From positions 10,879-74,878 of the forward strand of contig CADCBK010000017.1 in NCBI GenBank assembly GCA_902799665.1: a stretch of 64,000 nucleotides of DNA, written 5' to 3'. Every line of letters starts with the position of its first letter. The first letter of the stretch is position 1. Below the pieces are notes generated by a model that saw nothing but the letters and a program-made list of their open reading frames with translations, had not been told where the DNA came from and searched no databases. Position numbers and translations under genes: made by a program. Shown here in pieces: positions 43,059 through 52,086 of this stretch. The DNA is from an uncultured Spirochaetaceae bacterium. GTDB taxonomy: Bacteria; Spirochaetota; Spirochaetia; Treponematales; Treponemataceae.

Positions 43059-44423
43059 TTACGAGGCTTTGTCCAAGAGCTTTTCCAATTGGTCCTTTCC
43101 AAGCATTTCCACCGGCCGTCCTTCCGCGGCTTTCTTTGCTGTGTGGGAGAAGCCGGAGCTTGAGAGCACGTAAGCCTTTGTGCAGTTCTTGCTCTTGATT
43201 TCGTCCAAGGCCTTGATTGTGACCGAATCCTCAAGCGGATTCGCTTCCCTGTAGAAGTAAAGGAGGAAGGACTGCTTTCTGACCGATCTCCAGTCCGCGT
43301 TTCCGCCTTCCGTGGCGATGATTTGGCAGCCCCATTTCTTTTGCTCGCATTGCTGCGGCATAAGGCCCATCGCTTTCACGCAGGCGTTCTTGCATATTTC
43401 CAAAAATTCCGCCTCGCTTGAGGTCAGGTATTCCTTGAGGGAGTCGTTGGCCTGCAAGTCCTTGTATTCGGCCAGCTTTTGGCCGACGTCGCGGAAATTC
43501 TTTTGCCTTGAGGCTATTTTTTGCCATTGCTCTATGGCTTTTTCTATTTTATGGGTCTTTTCGTAGCAGGCGGCCAGGAAGTAGCGGGCGTACAGGGTTT
43601 CGGGATTCTTTCCGTCCTTGTCGGCGCTAATGGCGCGCTCGTAGCAGTTCATCGCGTTGTCGACGCTGTTTCCCATCATGTAGCAGGAGCCGCTTTCTAT
43701 CAAGGCCTTTTGGCGGAAGAGGGGGTCGCGCTGGGCCTTTTCAAAGGATCGGATCGCGCCTGGATAGTCCTTCGCGTCCTTTAGGATTTTTCCCTGGTAG
43801 TAGTATGTGGAGAAAGTTTCAGGCGAAAGCTTTATGGCGATGTCTATCTCGCGCTTGGCTTCGTTCACCTGCTTGGCCCGGTAGAGCAAAAGGCCCATCG
43901 CCGCGTGCGCCTTGACGTTCCTTTTGTCGTATTTGAGGGTCTTGTCGTAAAAGCCCAGCGCCATGTCGGGATGGCTTGAATTTTCGTATATTTGCGCTAC
44001 TTGGAAATAGTTGTCGGCGACTGTCGGCTCAAGCTTTGTCAAAAGAAGGTACTGCTTTAGCGCGTCTTCGGTTTGGTTGAATTTCGAGTAGAGGGCGGCG
44101 ATGGTTTTTCTAAAGCTTTGCTCGGGCAGGCGGTTGTCGAAAATTCCGTTTTGGTCAACGTACTTCAATTCCATCAAGGCCAGCTCGTTCTTGTTGTCGG
44201 CCAGGTAGGCCTTTCCCAAGTAGTAGTGGGCCAAATAGTCTTTTGGGTCTTTTTGGAGAATCGCTTTCGCCAGCTTTATGGCCGCCTGGGTCTTTCCTTG
44301 CTTTAGATAGCGTTGGACTCCTTCAACTTTTTTAGGGGCCGCGACATTTTTGATGACAAAAATAAGCAGCAAGACAACGACCGCGCTTAAAAGAATGATT
44401 CCCACTAACTGCGCCACTTCCAT
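43059..44423 (-). CDS. Membrane-anchored TPR protein with Mrr-like C-terminal domain
   Basis: 454 aa. One N-terminal membrane helix (LVGIILLSAVVVLLLIFVI), then about seven TPR units (residues 35-300, for example AHYYLGKAYLADNKNELALMEL). The C-terminal 120 residues match the fold pattern of Mrr-type nucleases (EFLEICKNACVKAMG, ATEGGNADW, AYVLSSSGFSHTAKKAA, VEMLGKDQLEKLL). The catalytic Q-x-K of active enzymes is replaced by a hydrophobic strand (LLYFYRE), so I infer a non-cleaving nucleic-acid or protein binding module. GGGAG precedes ATG 44423. It heads the unit with the phosphoesterase and ParB-like genes. Confidence 0.82.
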   Translation of the reverse strand: MEVAQLVGIILLSAVVVLLLIFVIKNVAAPKKVEGVQRYLKQGKTQAAIKLAKAILQKDPKDYLAHYYLGKAYLADNKNELALMELKYVDQNGIFDNRLPEQSFRKTIAALYSKFNQTEDALKQYLLLTKLEPTVADNYFQVAQIYENSSHPDMALGFYDKTLKYDKRNVKAHAAMGLLLYRAKQVNEAKREIDIAIKLSPETFSTYYYQGKILKDAKDYPGAIRSFEKAQRDPLFRQKALIESGSCYMMGNSVDNAMNCYERAISADKDGKNPETLYARYFLAACYEKTHKIEKAIEQWQKIASRQKNFRDVGQKLAEYKDLQANDSLKEYLTSSEAEFLEICKNACVKAMGLMPQQCEQKKWGCQIIATEGGNADWRSVRKQSFLLYFYREANPLEDSVTIKALDEIKSKNCTKAYVLSSSGFSHTAKKAAEGRPVEMLGKDQLEKLLDKAS

Positions 44424-44452
44424 GACAACTCGCTCCCAAAAATTAGTAACTA

Positions 44453-44480
44453 TTGATAAAAAGGTTAATTTATGTAATTA
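44453..44480 (+). promoter_or_regulatory. Promoter of the secreted TPR gene, near-leaderless
   Basis: TTGATA (44453-44458), 16 nt, TAATTA (44475-44480), eight bases, ATG 44489. Confidence 0.5.
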
Positions 44481-44488
44481 TGCCATAT

Positions 44489-45256
44489 ATGAGAATAAAA
44501 CTCAATAGATTTTCGCCCTTTATTTTCTCCCGGCTGGCGGCCCTTGTTTTGGCCGCGGCCATCGGCCAGTCCCTTTTCGCGCAGGAAAAGCGGGAAGGAA
44601 TGAAGCTCTTTGAGCAAAACAAGAGCGCCGAGGCGATAGCCTTTTTGGAGGCTGACATAGCGTCGGGAAATCCGCTTCCTGAGGAATACAATTATTTGGG
44701 CCTCGCTTACTATCAAATCGGAAACTACGAAAAGTCCGTCGAAGCCTTTAAAAAAGGAACCAGCGCGGCTGGAAGCGACAAAAAGCTTTTATACTTTAAC
44801 ATGGGAAATTCATATTTCGCCCTGCAAAAGTGGCAGGAGGCGCTGGACTCTTACTCGATGTCTTCCGTCGCCTCTCCGTCGTACGCGTCCGCTGTTTTGA
44901 ACAAGGCGAACGTGGAAATAAAGCTGGACAAGCTTAAGGAAGCCGTCGCAGACTACAAGCGCTTTTTGCTTTTGCGGCCCGAAGACGAGCAGCGGCCTAA
45001 AATCGAAAAAATCATCGCCTTGATAGAAGGCGAGCTGGCCGCCCGCGCCGAGCGCGAAAGGCTGGCGGCCGAAGAAGCCGAGCGAATCAAGCGCGAGGAG
45101 GAGAGGCTGGCCCAAAAGCGCGCGGAGGAGGAAGCCGCCCGCCGAAAAATGCTTGAGGACATAGCCGGCTCCTTGCGCGAAGGCGGAGAGACGACAAACA
45201 TGAGCGCCGACGCGGAAGAGTCCATCGGCTATGAATACGATTCTGACATCGATTGA
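44489..45256 (+). CDS. Secreted TPR protein with C-terminal coiled coil
   Basis: 255 aa from ATG 44489. Upstream ATG 44480 lies on the -10 box, so it should not be transcribed. Signal peptide MRIKLNRFSPFIFSRLAALVLAAAIGQSLFAQ, no lipobox. Three TPR units (residues about 45-165: YNYLGLAYYQIGNYEKSVEAF, LYFNMGNSYFALQKWQEALDSY), then an Arg/Glu/Ala-rich coiled coil to about residue 230 and an acidic tail. It precedes the larger TPR gene by 21 nt with a GGAGGGGG ribosome site between, so both are co-transcribed. Probably a periplasmic scaffold. Confidence 0.8.
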   Translation: MRIKLNRFSPFIFSRLAALVLAAAIGQSLFAQEKREGMKLFEQNKSAEAIAFLEADIASGNPLPEEYNYLGLAYYQIGNYEKSVEAFKKGTSAAGSDKKLLYFNMGNSYFALQKWQEALDSYSMSSVASPSYASAVLNKANVEIKLDKLKEAVADYKRFLLLRPEDEQRPKIEKIIALIEGELAARAERERLAAEEAERIKREEERLAQKRAEEEAARRKMLEDIAGSLREGGETTNMSADAEESIGYEYDSDID

Positions 45257-45277
45257 TTCCGGAGGGGGATTTCTTTT

Positions 45278-47608
45278 ATGGCTACAAGCGAAAAAACTGA
45301 AAAAAAACGGGCGGCTGCGGCTAAGGCCTCGTCGCCTGCGAAGAAAAGCGCCGGGGGCGTGAAAAAGCCGGCCGCCAAGGCAAAGACGGCCGCGACCGCA
45401 AAAAAGAGCGCTGCTGCCGCCAAAAAGCCGGCGGCTGCTTCCAAAAAGAGCGCTCCGGCCGAAAAAAAAGCCGCGGCGCGAAAGACCGCTCCGGCGGCCC
45501 GCGCGTCCGTTCCCAAAAAAAGCGGCGACGAGCTTTACGGGGAGAGCAACGCCCTTCCGTTCCAAATCGACGACTTGAAGGACTCGGAAAAAAGAAAAAA
45601 GATTATTTTGATAGCGGCGGCGGCTCTATTGCTTTTGCTGCTCCTTTTCTTTGGAATCAGGGGAATCGCGCGCGCCGCCTCGTCTTCCGGGGCAAAGGAC
45701 GGCTCGGCCAGGCAAAACACCTTGGCTTTGGTTCAAAAGTACTTGGACAAGGGCCAGTACGACAAGGCGATGGATCTTTTGAACAGCCTCTTGATTTCCA
45801 ATCCCGACGACGCGGAAGCCGACAAGCTTTTGGACGAGGCCATCAGGCAAAAGAAGGCCAGCGACGACCAAGCCGCCGCGCAAAACATTGTCGTTCAGCC
45901 CGGAGACTCTTCCTACAACATAAGCATCGACACCGACGAGCTGACCGCGGCCTTGCGCGAGCAAAACGAGAAGAGCCAGCAAATGATAAACGACCTTCTT
46001 GAACAGCAGAGGCAAAGCCAGGACGCCCAGCGCGCCGAAGCCGCCGCCGAAAAAAAAGCCGCCGAAGAGCTGAAGAAAAAAGAGGAGGCCGAGCGCAAGG
46101 CAAGGGAAGAGGCCCTTGCCCAAAAGAACGCCGCGATTAAGTCAAAAATCAATGGCATAAACGAGAAGATTATGGCCGGAAAGGCCGACCTTAACACGGG
46201 CAACGTTGACAGCGCGATCAGGAATTTTGACCTTGCCGTCGCGCAGCTTCCGCTGGATGAGGGCGAGCCTGAATTTTCCGCCTCCAAGTACAGCGAAGTC
46301 GCGAAGTCTTTGTTCGAGGCCGCTCAAAGCGAAAAGGACGCGGGCAGGAAAGACAAGCTTAACAAGGCCGCCCTTCAGTACGTCAACAAGTCGCTGAGCG
46401 TTAATCCCAACGATCCCGTCAGCCATTACATTTTGGGAATGAACTACATTGAGTCGGGCGACTGGCAAAAGGCCGCGCGTGAATTGGAGGCCGCCGCCAA
46501 AAACGATCCGGGAAACTACATGTACTACTACCAGTTGGGCCGCGCCCAGTTTAAGCTGAAGAATTTTACCGCGGCGCGTTCGGCTTTTGAGACTTCGATA
46601 AAGTACAACGGAAAGTTTGACCTTGCGCATTACAATTTGGGAATGACGCTAAAGCGCCTTAAGCTTAACAAGGACGCGTTGAAGGCCTTTAGGACCGCCC
46701 ATTCGGTGAACCCGCAAAATTCCAAGGCGTATTTGGAGGAGGCGCGGCTTTTGAACGACGCCTACAAGGATTCGGCTGGCGCCGTGAACTGCTACAAAAA
46801 AGTCATAGAGCTTGATCCAGTCAATGTTTCGGCGCTAAACGAATGCGGCCATGTCTATTCAAACATGGGCCAATACGCCAACGCGGAAGCCTTCCACAGA
46901 AAGGCCGTCTCGCTTTTAAAGCCCGGCGACAAAGATCCAATCACTTACTACAACTTGGCCTTGGCTCTTTACAACCAAAAGAAAAGCACAGAGGCTGAAA
47001 AATACGCCCAGCTTTCTTATGAGCAAAAAGACGCGATAAAGAATTCAAAAGAAAAGGCTGTCGTTGTCTACAACTACGCCCTTGTCGAGGATTCCTTGGG
47101 AAAGGCTGACAAGGCCATCGCCCTTTACAAGGAAGTCTTGGCCCTTGACCCAGACAACGCGAAGACGAAAACAAATTTGGGAAAAATGATGATGTCCATG
47201 GGCGACGCGGACACAGCCCTGGCTTTTTACTTGGACGCTTACAAGGTTGAAAAGAGCTTTGAGCTTGAAAACAATTTGGGAAGCGCCTATCTTGCGAAAA
47301 AAGATTACCAGAGCGCCATAACGCATTTCCAGAACGCGCTTAAGCAAAGCCCCAAGGACCAGACAGTCCGCTTTAACCTGGCCAAGTGCTTCGCTGAGGC
47401 CGGCGACTACGACAACGCAAAGACTTGCTATGTGGACATCATAAACGCGGACCAAAAGAAGTACGATTCTTACATAGAGCTTGCCAAGGTTTTCATCGCG
47501 CTAAAGGACACCTCAAGCGCGAAAAGCTACCTTGACATTTTGCGGCAAAAAAATCCCACTTACCGAAAGTCTGAAGTTGACGGCCTTTTGTCTGCGATCG
47601 GAAATTAG
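45278..47608 (+). CDS. Membrane TPR protein with histone-H1-like N-terminal tail
   Basis: 776 aa. Residues 1-85 are almost only Lys, Ala, Ser and Pro in AKK/KKPAA repeats, like histone H1 or bacterial H1-like tails. A membrane helix follows at about 106-128 (ILIAAAALLLLLLLFFGI), so the tail is predicted in the cytoplasm. Residues about 225-290 are a coiled coil (QQRQSQDAQRAEAAAEKKA). From about 290 on there are ten or more TPR units. The 3' end overlaps mutL by TTAG at 47605-47608. Family not otherwise recognised; a nucleoid-to-envelope tether is my inference from the architecture. Confidence 0.8.
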   Translation: MATSEKTEKKRAAAAKASSPAKKSAGGVKKPAAKAKTAATAKKSAAAAKKPAAASKKSAPAEKKAAARKTAPAARASVPKKSGDELYGESNALPFQIDDLKDSEKRKKIILIAAAALLLLLLLFFGIRGIARAASSSGAKDGSARQNTLALVQKYLDKGQYDKAMDLLNSLLISNPDDAEADKLLDEAIRQKKASDDQAAAQNIVVQPGDSSYNISIDTDELTAALREQNEKSQQMINDLLEQQRQSQDAQRAEAAAEKKAAEELKKKEEAERKAREEALAQKNAAIKSKINGINEKIMAGKADLNTGNVDSAIRNFDLAVAQLPLDEGEPEFSASKYSEVAKSLFEAAQSEKDAGRKDKLNKAALQYVNKSLSVNPNDPVSHYILGMNYIESGDWQKAARELEAAAKNDPGNYMYYYQLGRAQFKLKNFTAARSAFETSIKYNGKFDLAHYNLGMTLKRLKLNKDALKAFRTAHSVNPQNSKAYLEEARLLNDAYKDSAGAVNCYKKVIELDPVNVSALNECGHVYSNMGQYANAEAFHRKAVSLLKPGDKDPITYYNLALALYNQKKSTEAEKYAQLSYEQKDAIKNSKEKAVVVYNYALVEDSLGKADKAIALYKEVLALDPDNAKTKTNLGKMMMSMGDADTALAFYLDAYKVEKSFELENNLGSAYLAKKDYQSAITHFQNALKQSPKDQTVRFNLAKCFAEAGDYDNAKTCYVDIINADQKKYDSYIELAKVFIALKDTSSAKSYLDILRQKNPTYRKSEVDGLLSAIGN

Positions 47609-49620
47609 GTTCGCTTTACAAGCTCGAACAATTTGTCCTTTGTCACGACCGTCCAGCAGGGGCGGCCGTGCGGGCAGTGGGGGTCGGGGAGGGCGAAGGC
47701 CTTTTTGACCAAGTCAATCGCAGCCGCGTCGTCTATCACGTCTCCGTCTTTTACGGCGGTCCTACAGGCGGCCATCGCGGCGATTTTTCTTGTCAATTCC
47801 TTTGGCTCGATTCGCTTTTCAAAAATCAATTTTTTAAGCTCTATTATGCCGCCCTTCCACAGGGAGTTGAACGAGCTGAAAGTCCATTGCGCGTCGCCGG
47901 TACGCTCGCATTCAAAGCCGTAGCGCTTTAATTCGTCCGCGATTGACGCCATGTATTGGTCGTCGGCCTCGCTTTCAAGCTCGATTTTTTCAGGAACCAG
48001 GAGCGGCTGCCTTTGCGTTTGCCCGTCCATTATTTTGTCGAACAAATAGCGCTCGTGCGCGGCGTGTTGGTCCACAAAGTAAAGCGCCTTGTTTTTTTCC
48101 ACGATGATGAACGTGCCCAGCGCGCGGCCGATGTATTTAAAGCCCGCCGCGCCCATGGATTGCTCGGAAGCCCAAGAGGCGGCCGCGCTTTTTGGGCTTC
48201 CGTAAGACTGATGGCCGGCCGAAAAGTCCGCGGACTGCTCGTAAGCCAAAGAAGCGGCCGCGTCTGGAGCGCTTTGGCTGGCCGAAACTGCGCCTGGGCT
48301 TGCGACGCGCAGGTTTTGCGGCCGCTCGGCGATGCGGGGCGCTCGTCCCGCTCCGTAGGATGGAAGCGCGCCGCTTGGCCAAGACTGCGCGGCCGATTGG
48401 CCTGAAGGCCAAGACTGCGCGGCTCTCGAAAAGCCCGCGCTTTTTGGGCTTTCGTATGATTGCGGAGCGGGCGATTGCGTTCCTGGCGAAGAAAAGCCGC
48501 CTGCAAGGTCGGCCAAGTCGGACAGCGAGGCCGCGCTTTTTGGGCTTTCAAAAGATTCTTGGTTAAAGGAAAAAGCGTTTTGCCGCTCTTCTTCCGTTCC
48601 GCCAAGGCCGGATTTCATTTGCTTGACGCTTAGCGCCCTAAAAAACTCTCGCAGCGCGGAGCTAACTCCGTGGTGCAGGCCCGCGATGTCCTTAAATCGC
48701 GCCTCTTTTTTTGCAGGGTGAATGTTAAAGTCAACCATGTCGGGCTGGACTTCGGCAAAAAGGGCGGCGGCGGGATGCGTTCCGTTTGGAAAGTATCCCT
48801 GCGTTCCGTATTCAATCGCCTGGACCAAAGAGTATTCGGCGATCCGGCGCCCGTTTACGTAAATGTAAATGTCTTTCCTGTCCTGGCGCGCGACGCAGGG
48901 GTCTCCGACAACAAGGCTGAATGAAAAGCCAGATCCGCTTCCTTTTATTTCGTAGAACAAGTCGGGGCTTTGCTGAATTCCAAGCGCCTCGTAAAAGCGC
49001 TCGCGCAAGGATTGGCCGGCCCTAAAGTCGTTTCTCAGCTGGCCGTCGACGCTTAGCCTAAAGGCGATGTCGGGGCGGGGGAGCGCTTTTTCCAAAAAAG
49101 TTTGCCGGCACATTTTTGTTTCGCTCGCCGGCCGTTTTAGGAACTGGCGGCGCGCCGGAAAATTTTCAAACAAGTTTTCGGAAGATACGACCGTTCCCGC
49201 TATCGGAGAGCGCGGCTCAATTATATGGTCTTCCGTTATCGAGCAGCGCATTTTCCATTCGCCGCTAGAAATCGTAAGGCGCGCCACGGCGGCGATGGAG
49301 GCAAGAGCCTCGCCTCTAAAGCCAAGAGTCGTAAGGTTCAATAAGTCTGTGTCGCTTGTGATTTTGCTTGTGGCGTGCGGATGCGCGGCCACCGCCAAGT
49401 CTTCGCGGCTCATTCCGCAGCCGTTGTCCTGGACGCGGATTTTGTCTATGCCGCCGCCTTCGATTTCGACGTTGATTTCAGTCGCGCCTGAGTCTACGGC
49501 GTTGTCCAAAAGCTCTCGGACAATCGAAGCGGGGCGGTCGATGACTTCTCCGGCCGCGATTTTCCGCGCCGTTTCCGCGTTGAGGATTTTAACTTTTCGC
49601 CGTTCTTTTTCTTCCGCCAT
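47605..49620 (-). CDS. mutL: DNA mismatch repair protein MutL
   Basis: 671 aa. The GHKL ATPase has AAGEVIDRPASIVRELLDNAVDSGA, DNGCGM and TLGFRGEALASI. A Ser/Ala/Pro-rich linker of about 130 residues (from about 340) holds three SPKSA repeats. The C-terminal dimer and endonuclease domain has DQHAAHERYLFD (from Asp517; the final Glu of the usual motif is Asp here) and CPHGRP, as in species without MutH. It thus probably nicks DNA itself. It follows xseB by 24 nt without a good Shine-Dalgarno. Confidence 0.94.
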   Translation of the reverse strand: MAEEKERRKVKILNAETARKIAAGEVIDRPASIVRELLDNAVDSGATEINVEIEGGGIDKIRVQDNGCGMSREDLAVAAHPHATSKITSDTDLLNLTTLGFRGEALASIAAVARLTISSGEWKMRCSITEDHIIEPRSPIAGTVVSSENLFENFPARRQFLKRPASETKMCRQTFLEKALPRPDIAFRLSVDGQLRNDFRAGQSLRERFYEALGIQQSPDLFYEIKGSGSGFSFSLVVGDPCVARQDRKDIYIYVNGRRIAEYSLVQAIEYGTQGYFPNGTHPAAALFAEVQPDMVDFNIHPAKKEARFKDIAGLHHGVSSALREFFRALSVKQMKSGLGGTEEERQNAFSFNQESFESPKSAASLSDLADLAGGFSSPGTQSPAPQSYESPKSAGFSRAAQSWPSGQSAAQSWPSGALPSYGAGRAPRIAERPQNLRVASPGAVSASQSAPDAAASLAYEQSADFSAGHQSYGSPKSAAASWASEQSMGAAGFKYIGRALGTFIIVEKNKALYFVDQHAAHERYLFDKIMDGQTQRQPLLVPEKIELESEADDQYMASIADELKRYGFECERTGDAQWTFSSFNSLWKGGIIELKKLIFEKRIEPKELTRKIAAMAACRTAVKDGDVIDDAAAIDLVKKAFALPDPHCPHGRPCWTVVTKDKLFELVKRT

Positions 49621-49644
49621 AAAAACGCCGCGCGCTTTTTCCGC

Positions 49645-49923
49645 TTACTGCCTTAAGCCCGATGTTGGCGCTCCGGCCGAGCCGCTGGACTCGTCCGCGC
49701 CGCTGAACAAGTCCAGTTCGGGACTGTCGCCTGCGCTTGCCACTGGCTGGTTCATCAAGACTTGAATCTTTCCTTCGATTTTGTCGATTTCTTTTTCCAT
49801 TCCCTTTGCAAGCTTGATTCCCTCTTCAAAGGCGCTGAGAGCGTCCTCAAGCTTTACGTTGGGATCCTTTATCGAGCGGCTGATTTCCTCAAGCCTGTCC
49901 AAGTTTTCTTCAAAGTTTTTCAT
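49645..49923 (-). CDS. xseB: Exonuclease VII small subunit
   Basis: 92 aa. The conserved helical pair is present: KNFEENLDRLEEISRSIKDPNVKLEDALSAFEEGIKLAK. XseB binds several-fold to XseA to form the single-strand-specific exonuclease. AGGAG precedes ATG 49923. The C-terminal 30 residues (Ser/Gly/Ala-rich) are an extension with no domain. It lies between xseA (40 nt upstream) and mutL. Confidence 0.92.
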   Translation of the reverse strand: MKNFEENLDRLEEISRSIKDPNVKLEDALSAFEEGIKLAKGMEKEIDKIEGKIQVLMNQPVASAGDSPELDLFSGADESSGSAGAPTSGLRQ

Positions 49924-49963
49924 TTAATCTCCTAAAATTATAAACTGACCAAGAAGCGCCGCG

Positions 49964-51181
49964 TCATTCCGTCGCGCTGTCAACCGTGGCTATGATTTTT
50001 CCCTTGGCGGGAACTATTTCTATCTTTGATCCTTTGGCGACTTCATCGGACGAGCGGATGATTTTTCCTGTGGCCGCGTCGCGAACCATCGAATATCCGC
50101 GCTGCAAGAGCGCCGAAGGGTTGGCGTTTTCCAAAACCAAGATTTGCTTTTCAAGCTTTTGGCGCGCGTCCTTGATTCTGTCTTGCATGCTGCTTGTCAA
50201 GTCGTCCTTGGCGTAGTCAAAGCGCTGCAGCAAGGGCTGCTCGATGGAACGGAATTTAAGCTCCAAATTCTCCGGCGAAAATTCCTGAACCATAAGGCGC
50301 AATTTTTGCAGGCGGTTTTTTATTTCGGTCTCAAACTCCGCTTCTTTTTGCTCAAAATAATACAGAACGTCGTCCAAGACAGGAACGGCAAGCTCGGCCG
50401 CGGCGCTGGGCGTTGGAGCGCGCCTGTCTGCGGCAAAGTCGCAAATGGCCCAGTCAATTTCATGTCCTACCGCGCTTATTACAGGAATCTTTGAGCCGGC
50501 CACCGCGCGGACGACAATTTCTTCGCTAAAGGGAAGCAAGTCTTCCAAGGATCCGCCGCCGCGGCCTACAATCAAGACGTCGCACATCTTGTAGTCGTTG
50601 GCCGTTTGTATTTGCCGCGCTATGCTCGCGGCGGCAGTGTCGCCCTGCACGATGGCCGGGAACAAAATTACGTTTACGTACTTGCTTCGCCTGCGGGTAA
50701 TTTGGAGAATGTCGCGCAAGGCCGCGCCCGTGGGGCTTGTGACCACTCCGATTGTGTCAGGAAAGGCGGGAAGGGGCTTTTTTCGCGCTTCGTCAAAGAG
50801 GCCTTCGGCGTTAAGCTTTTTCTTCCGTTCCTCCAGCATCAAAAGGATGTTTCCGCTTCCGGCCAATTCCATCGAGCTGATTACGATTTGGTAGTTTCCG
50901 CGCTGTGGGTAGACGGTAAGCTTTCCTTTTACGCGGACAAGGTTTCCGTCGCGGGGAGCGAAAGACAAGCGCGCCGCCGTTCCCTTCCACATGACAGCCG
51001 CGATTTGCGCTCCCGCGTCCTTTATGACAAAATAAACGTGGCCGCTTGAGCTGGGCCTGTAGTTTGAAACTTCGCCCTCGAGAACGATTTCGGGGAAAGA
51101 GCCTTCGACCATGTCCTTGATAAGGTTTGTAAGCTGAGTTACCGTAAAAACTGTGTCGCTTTGGTAGAAGGTTTGAGGCAT
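49964..51181 (-). CDS. xseA: Exonuclease VII large subunit
   Basis: 405 aa from ATG 51181. The N-terminal OB fold (LTNLIKDMVEGSFPEIVLEGEVSNYR, GHVYFVIKD) binds single-stranded DNA. The catalytic part has IGVVTSPTGAALRDIL, IVGRGGGSLEDLLPFSEE and ISAVGHEIDWAICDFAADRRAPTPSAAAEL. The long helical C-terminus recruits XseB. An upstream frame adds 31 residues unlike the family. The -10 element TATAGT ends 6 nt before the ATG. Confidence 0.95.
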   Translation of the reverse strand: MPQTFYQSDTVFTVTQLTNLIKDMVEGSFPEIVLEGEVSNYRPSSSGHVYFVIKDAGAQIAAVMWKGTAARLSFAPRDGNLVRVKGKLTVYPQRGNYQIVISSMELAGSGNILLMLEERKKKLNAEGLFDEARKKPLPAFPDTIGVVTSPTGAALRDILQITRRRSKYVNVILFPAIVQGDTAAASIARQIQTANDYKMCDVLIVGRGGGSLEDLLPFSEEIVVRAVAGSKIPVISAVGHEIDWAICDFAADRRAPTPSAAAELAVPVLDDVLYYFEQKEAEFETEIKNRLQKLRLMVQEFSPENLELKFRSIEQPLLQRFDYAKDDLTSSMQDRIKDARQKLEKQILVLENANPSALLQRGYSMVRDAATGKIIRSSDEVAKGSKIEIVPAKGKIIATVDSATE

Positions 51182-51193
51182 GGAATCACTATA
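51182..51193 (-). promoter_or_regulatory. xseA -10 element, leaderless type
   Basis: On the minus strand: TATAGT (51188-51193), GATTCC, ATG. No clear -35 hexamer and no Shine-Dalgarno. Confidence 0.45.
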
Positions 51194-51267
51194 ACATAGT
51201 AGGGAGAAAAATTCTAGCGCTTTTTCATTCCCATCAAAATCGCCGCGCCATAGGTCAATATCGCGCC

Positions 51268-51305
51268 TTGACAAAAGAGCGGCCGCTGATTGATAATTTT
51301 GCGCA
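51268..51305 (+). promoter_or_regulatory. Promoter of the DUF6273-type gene, near-leaderless
   Basis: TTGACA (51268-51273), 17 nt, TGATAA (51291-51296), nine bases to ATG 51306; an alternative -10 TAATTT (51294-51299) would leave six. Confidence 0.5.
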
Positions 51306-52086
51306 ATGAATAAAACTGTAAGGAAATTTCTGCCCTTGATATTTACGGCGCTTGCCTTGGTCGGCCTTCCGGCGGCGCTTTCTTTTTTCTCAAATTTCAG
51401 CTGGCAAAGCGAGATAGTTTGGACTTACGTTGAATTTGGATCGTGGCCGCAGACGCGCGCCGCCGAGGGCGTTTTGGTTGACCAGAGCGAGCCGTTGGCC
51501 GTCGGCGCCTTTCTTTATTGCAAGGGGAGCGACGGCGCCCTTTACGCGCGCCTTGGCCAAGACTGGTTCAAGGTGGAGCCGATAACTTGGCGCGTTTTGG
51601 AAGACAAAAAAGGCTCGCGGCTTTTGCTGGCAGAAAAAATCTTGGCTTCCGGCCCTTACTATGACGGCGCGGACGGCGAGCGGATTGTTGGCGGTCAGAC
51701 AATCTTTCCCAACAACTACAAGCATAGCCGAGTCCGCGCTTGGCTAAACGAAACTTTTTTGAAAACGGCTTTTTCGGCGGAGGAGCAAGAGCGGATCCAA
51801 ATGTCCGCCGTGGACAACAGCGCGCGTTCCACCAATCCCGACACAAAGGGCGTCTTGTGGAACGGCGGAAAAAACGAATATTATTGCGAGGACACAAGCG
51901 ACAAGGTCTTTTTGCTTAGCGAGCGGGAGGCGACAAAGGGCGCCTTTGGCTTTGGAGTTTACGATTCTTACGGAGCGGGGAGCGCCCGCCGACTTTGGCT
52001 ACGCCTGCGACTTGGACAAGGTTTCCGCTTCCGGCGGAGGAATCGTTCCAGCGGTCAGGCTAAAGGCGGAAGCCGGCGCAAACTAA
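51306..52086 (+). pseudogene. DUF6273-type secreted protein, frameshifted with internal deletion
   Basis: The N-terminal 225 residues are normal for a family common in Treponema: one N-terminal membrane segment, FGSWPQT, ITWRVLEDKKGSRLLLAEKIL, IFPNNYKHSRVRAWLN, and VFLLSEREATKGAFGFGVYDSYGAGSA. The frame then turns into Arg/Leu-rich nonsense until 52139. In another frame, from about 51988, the genuine C-terminus appears (DFGYACDLDKVSASGGGIVPAVRLKA) and stops at 52086, one base before the convergent HAD gene. The WWLRSP block expected between the two parts is missing. I infer an out-of-frame deletion, or an assembly error. Family naming is from memory. Confidence 0.75.
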
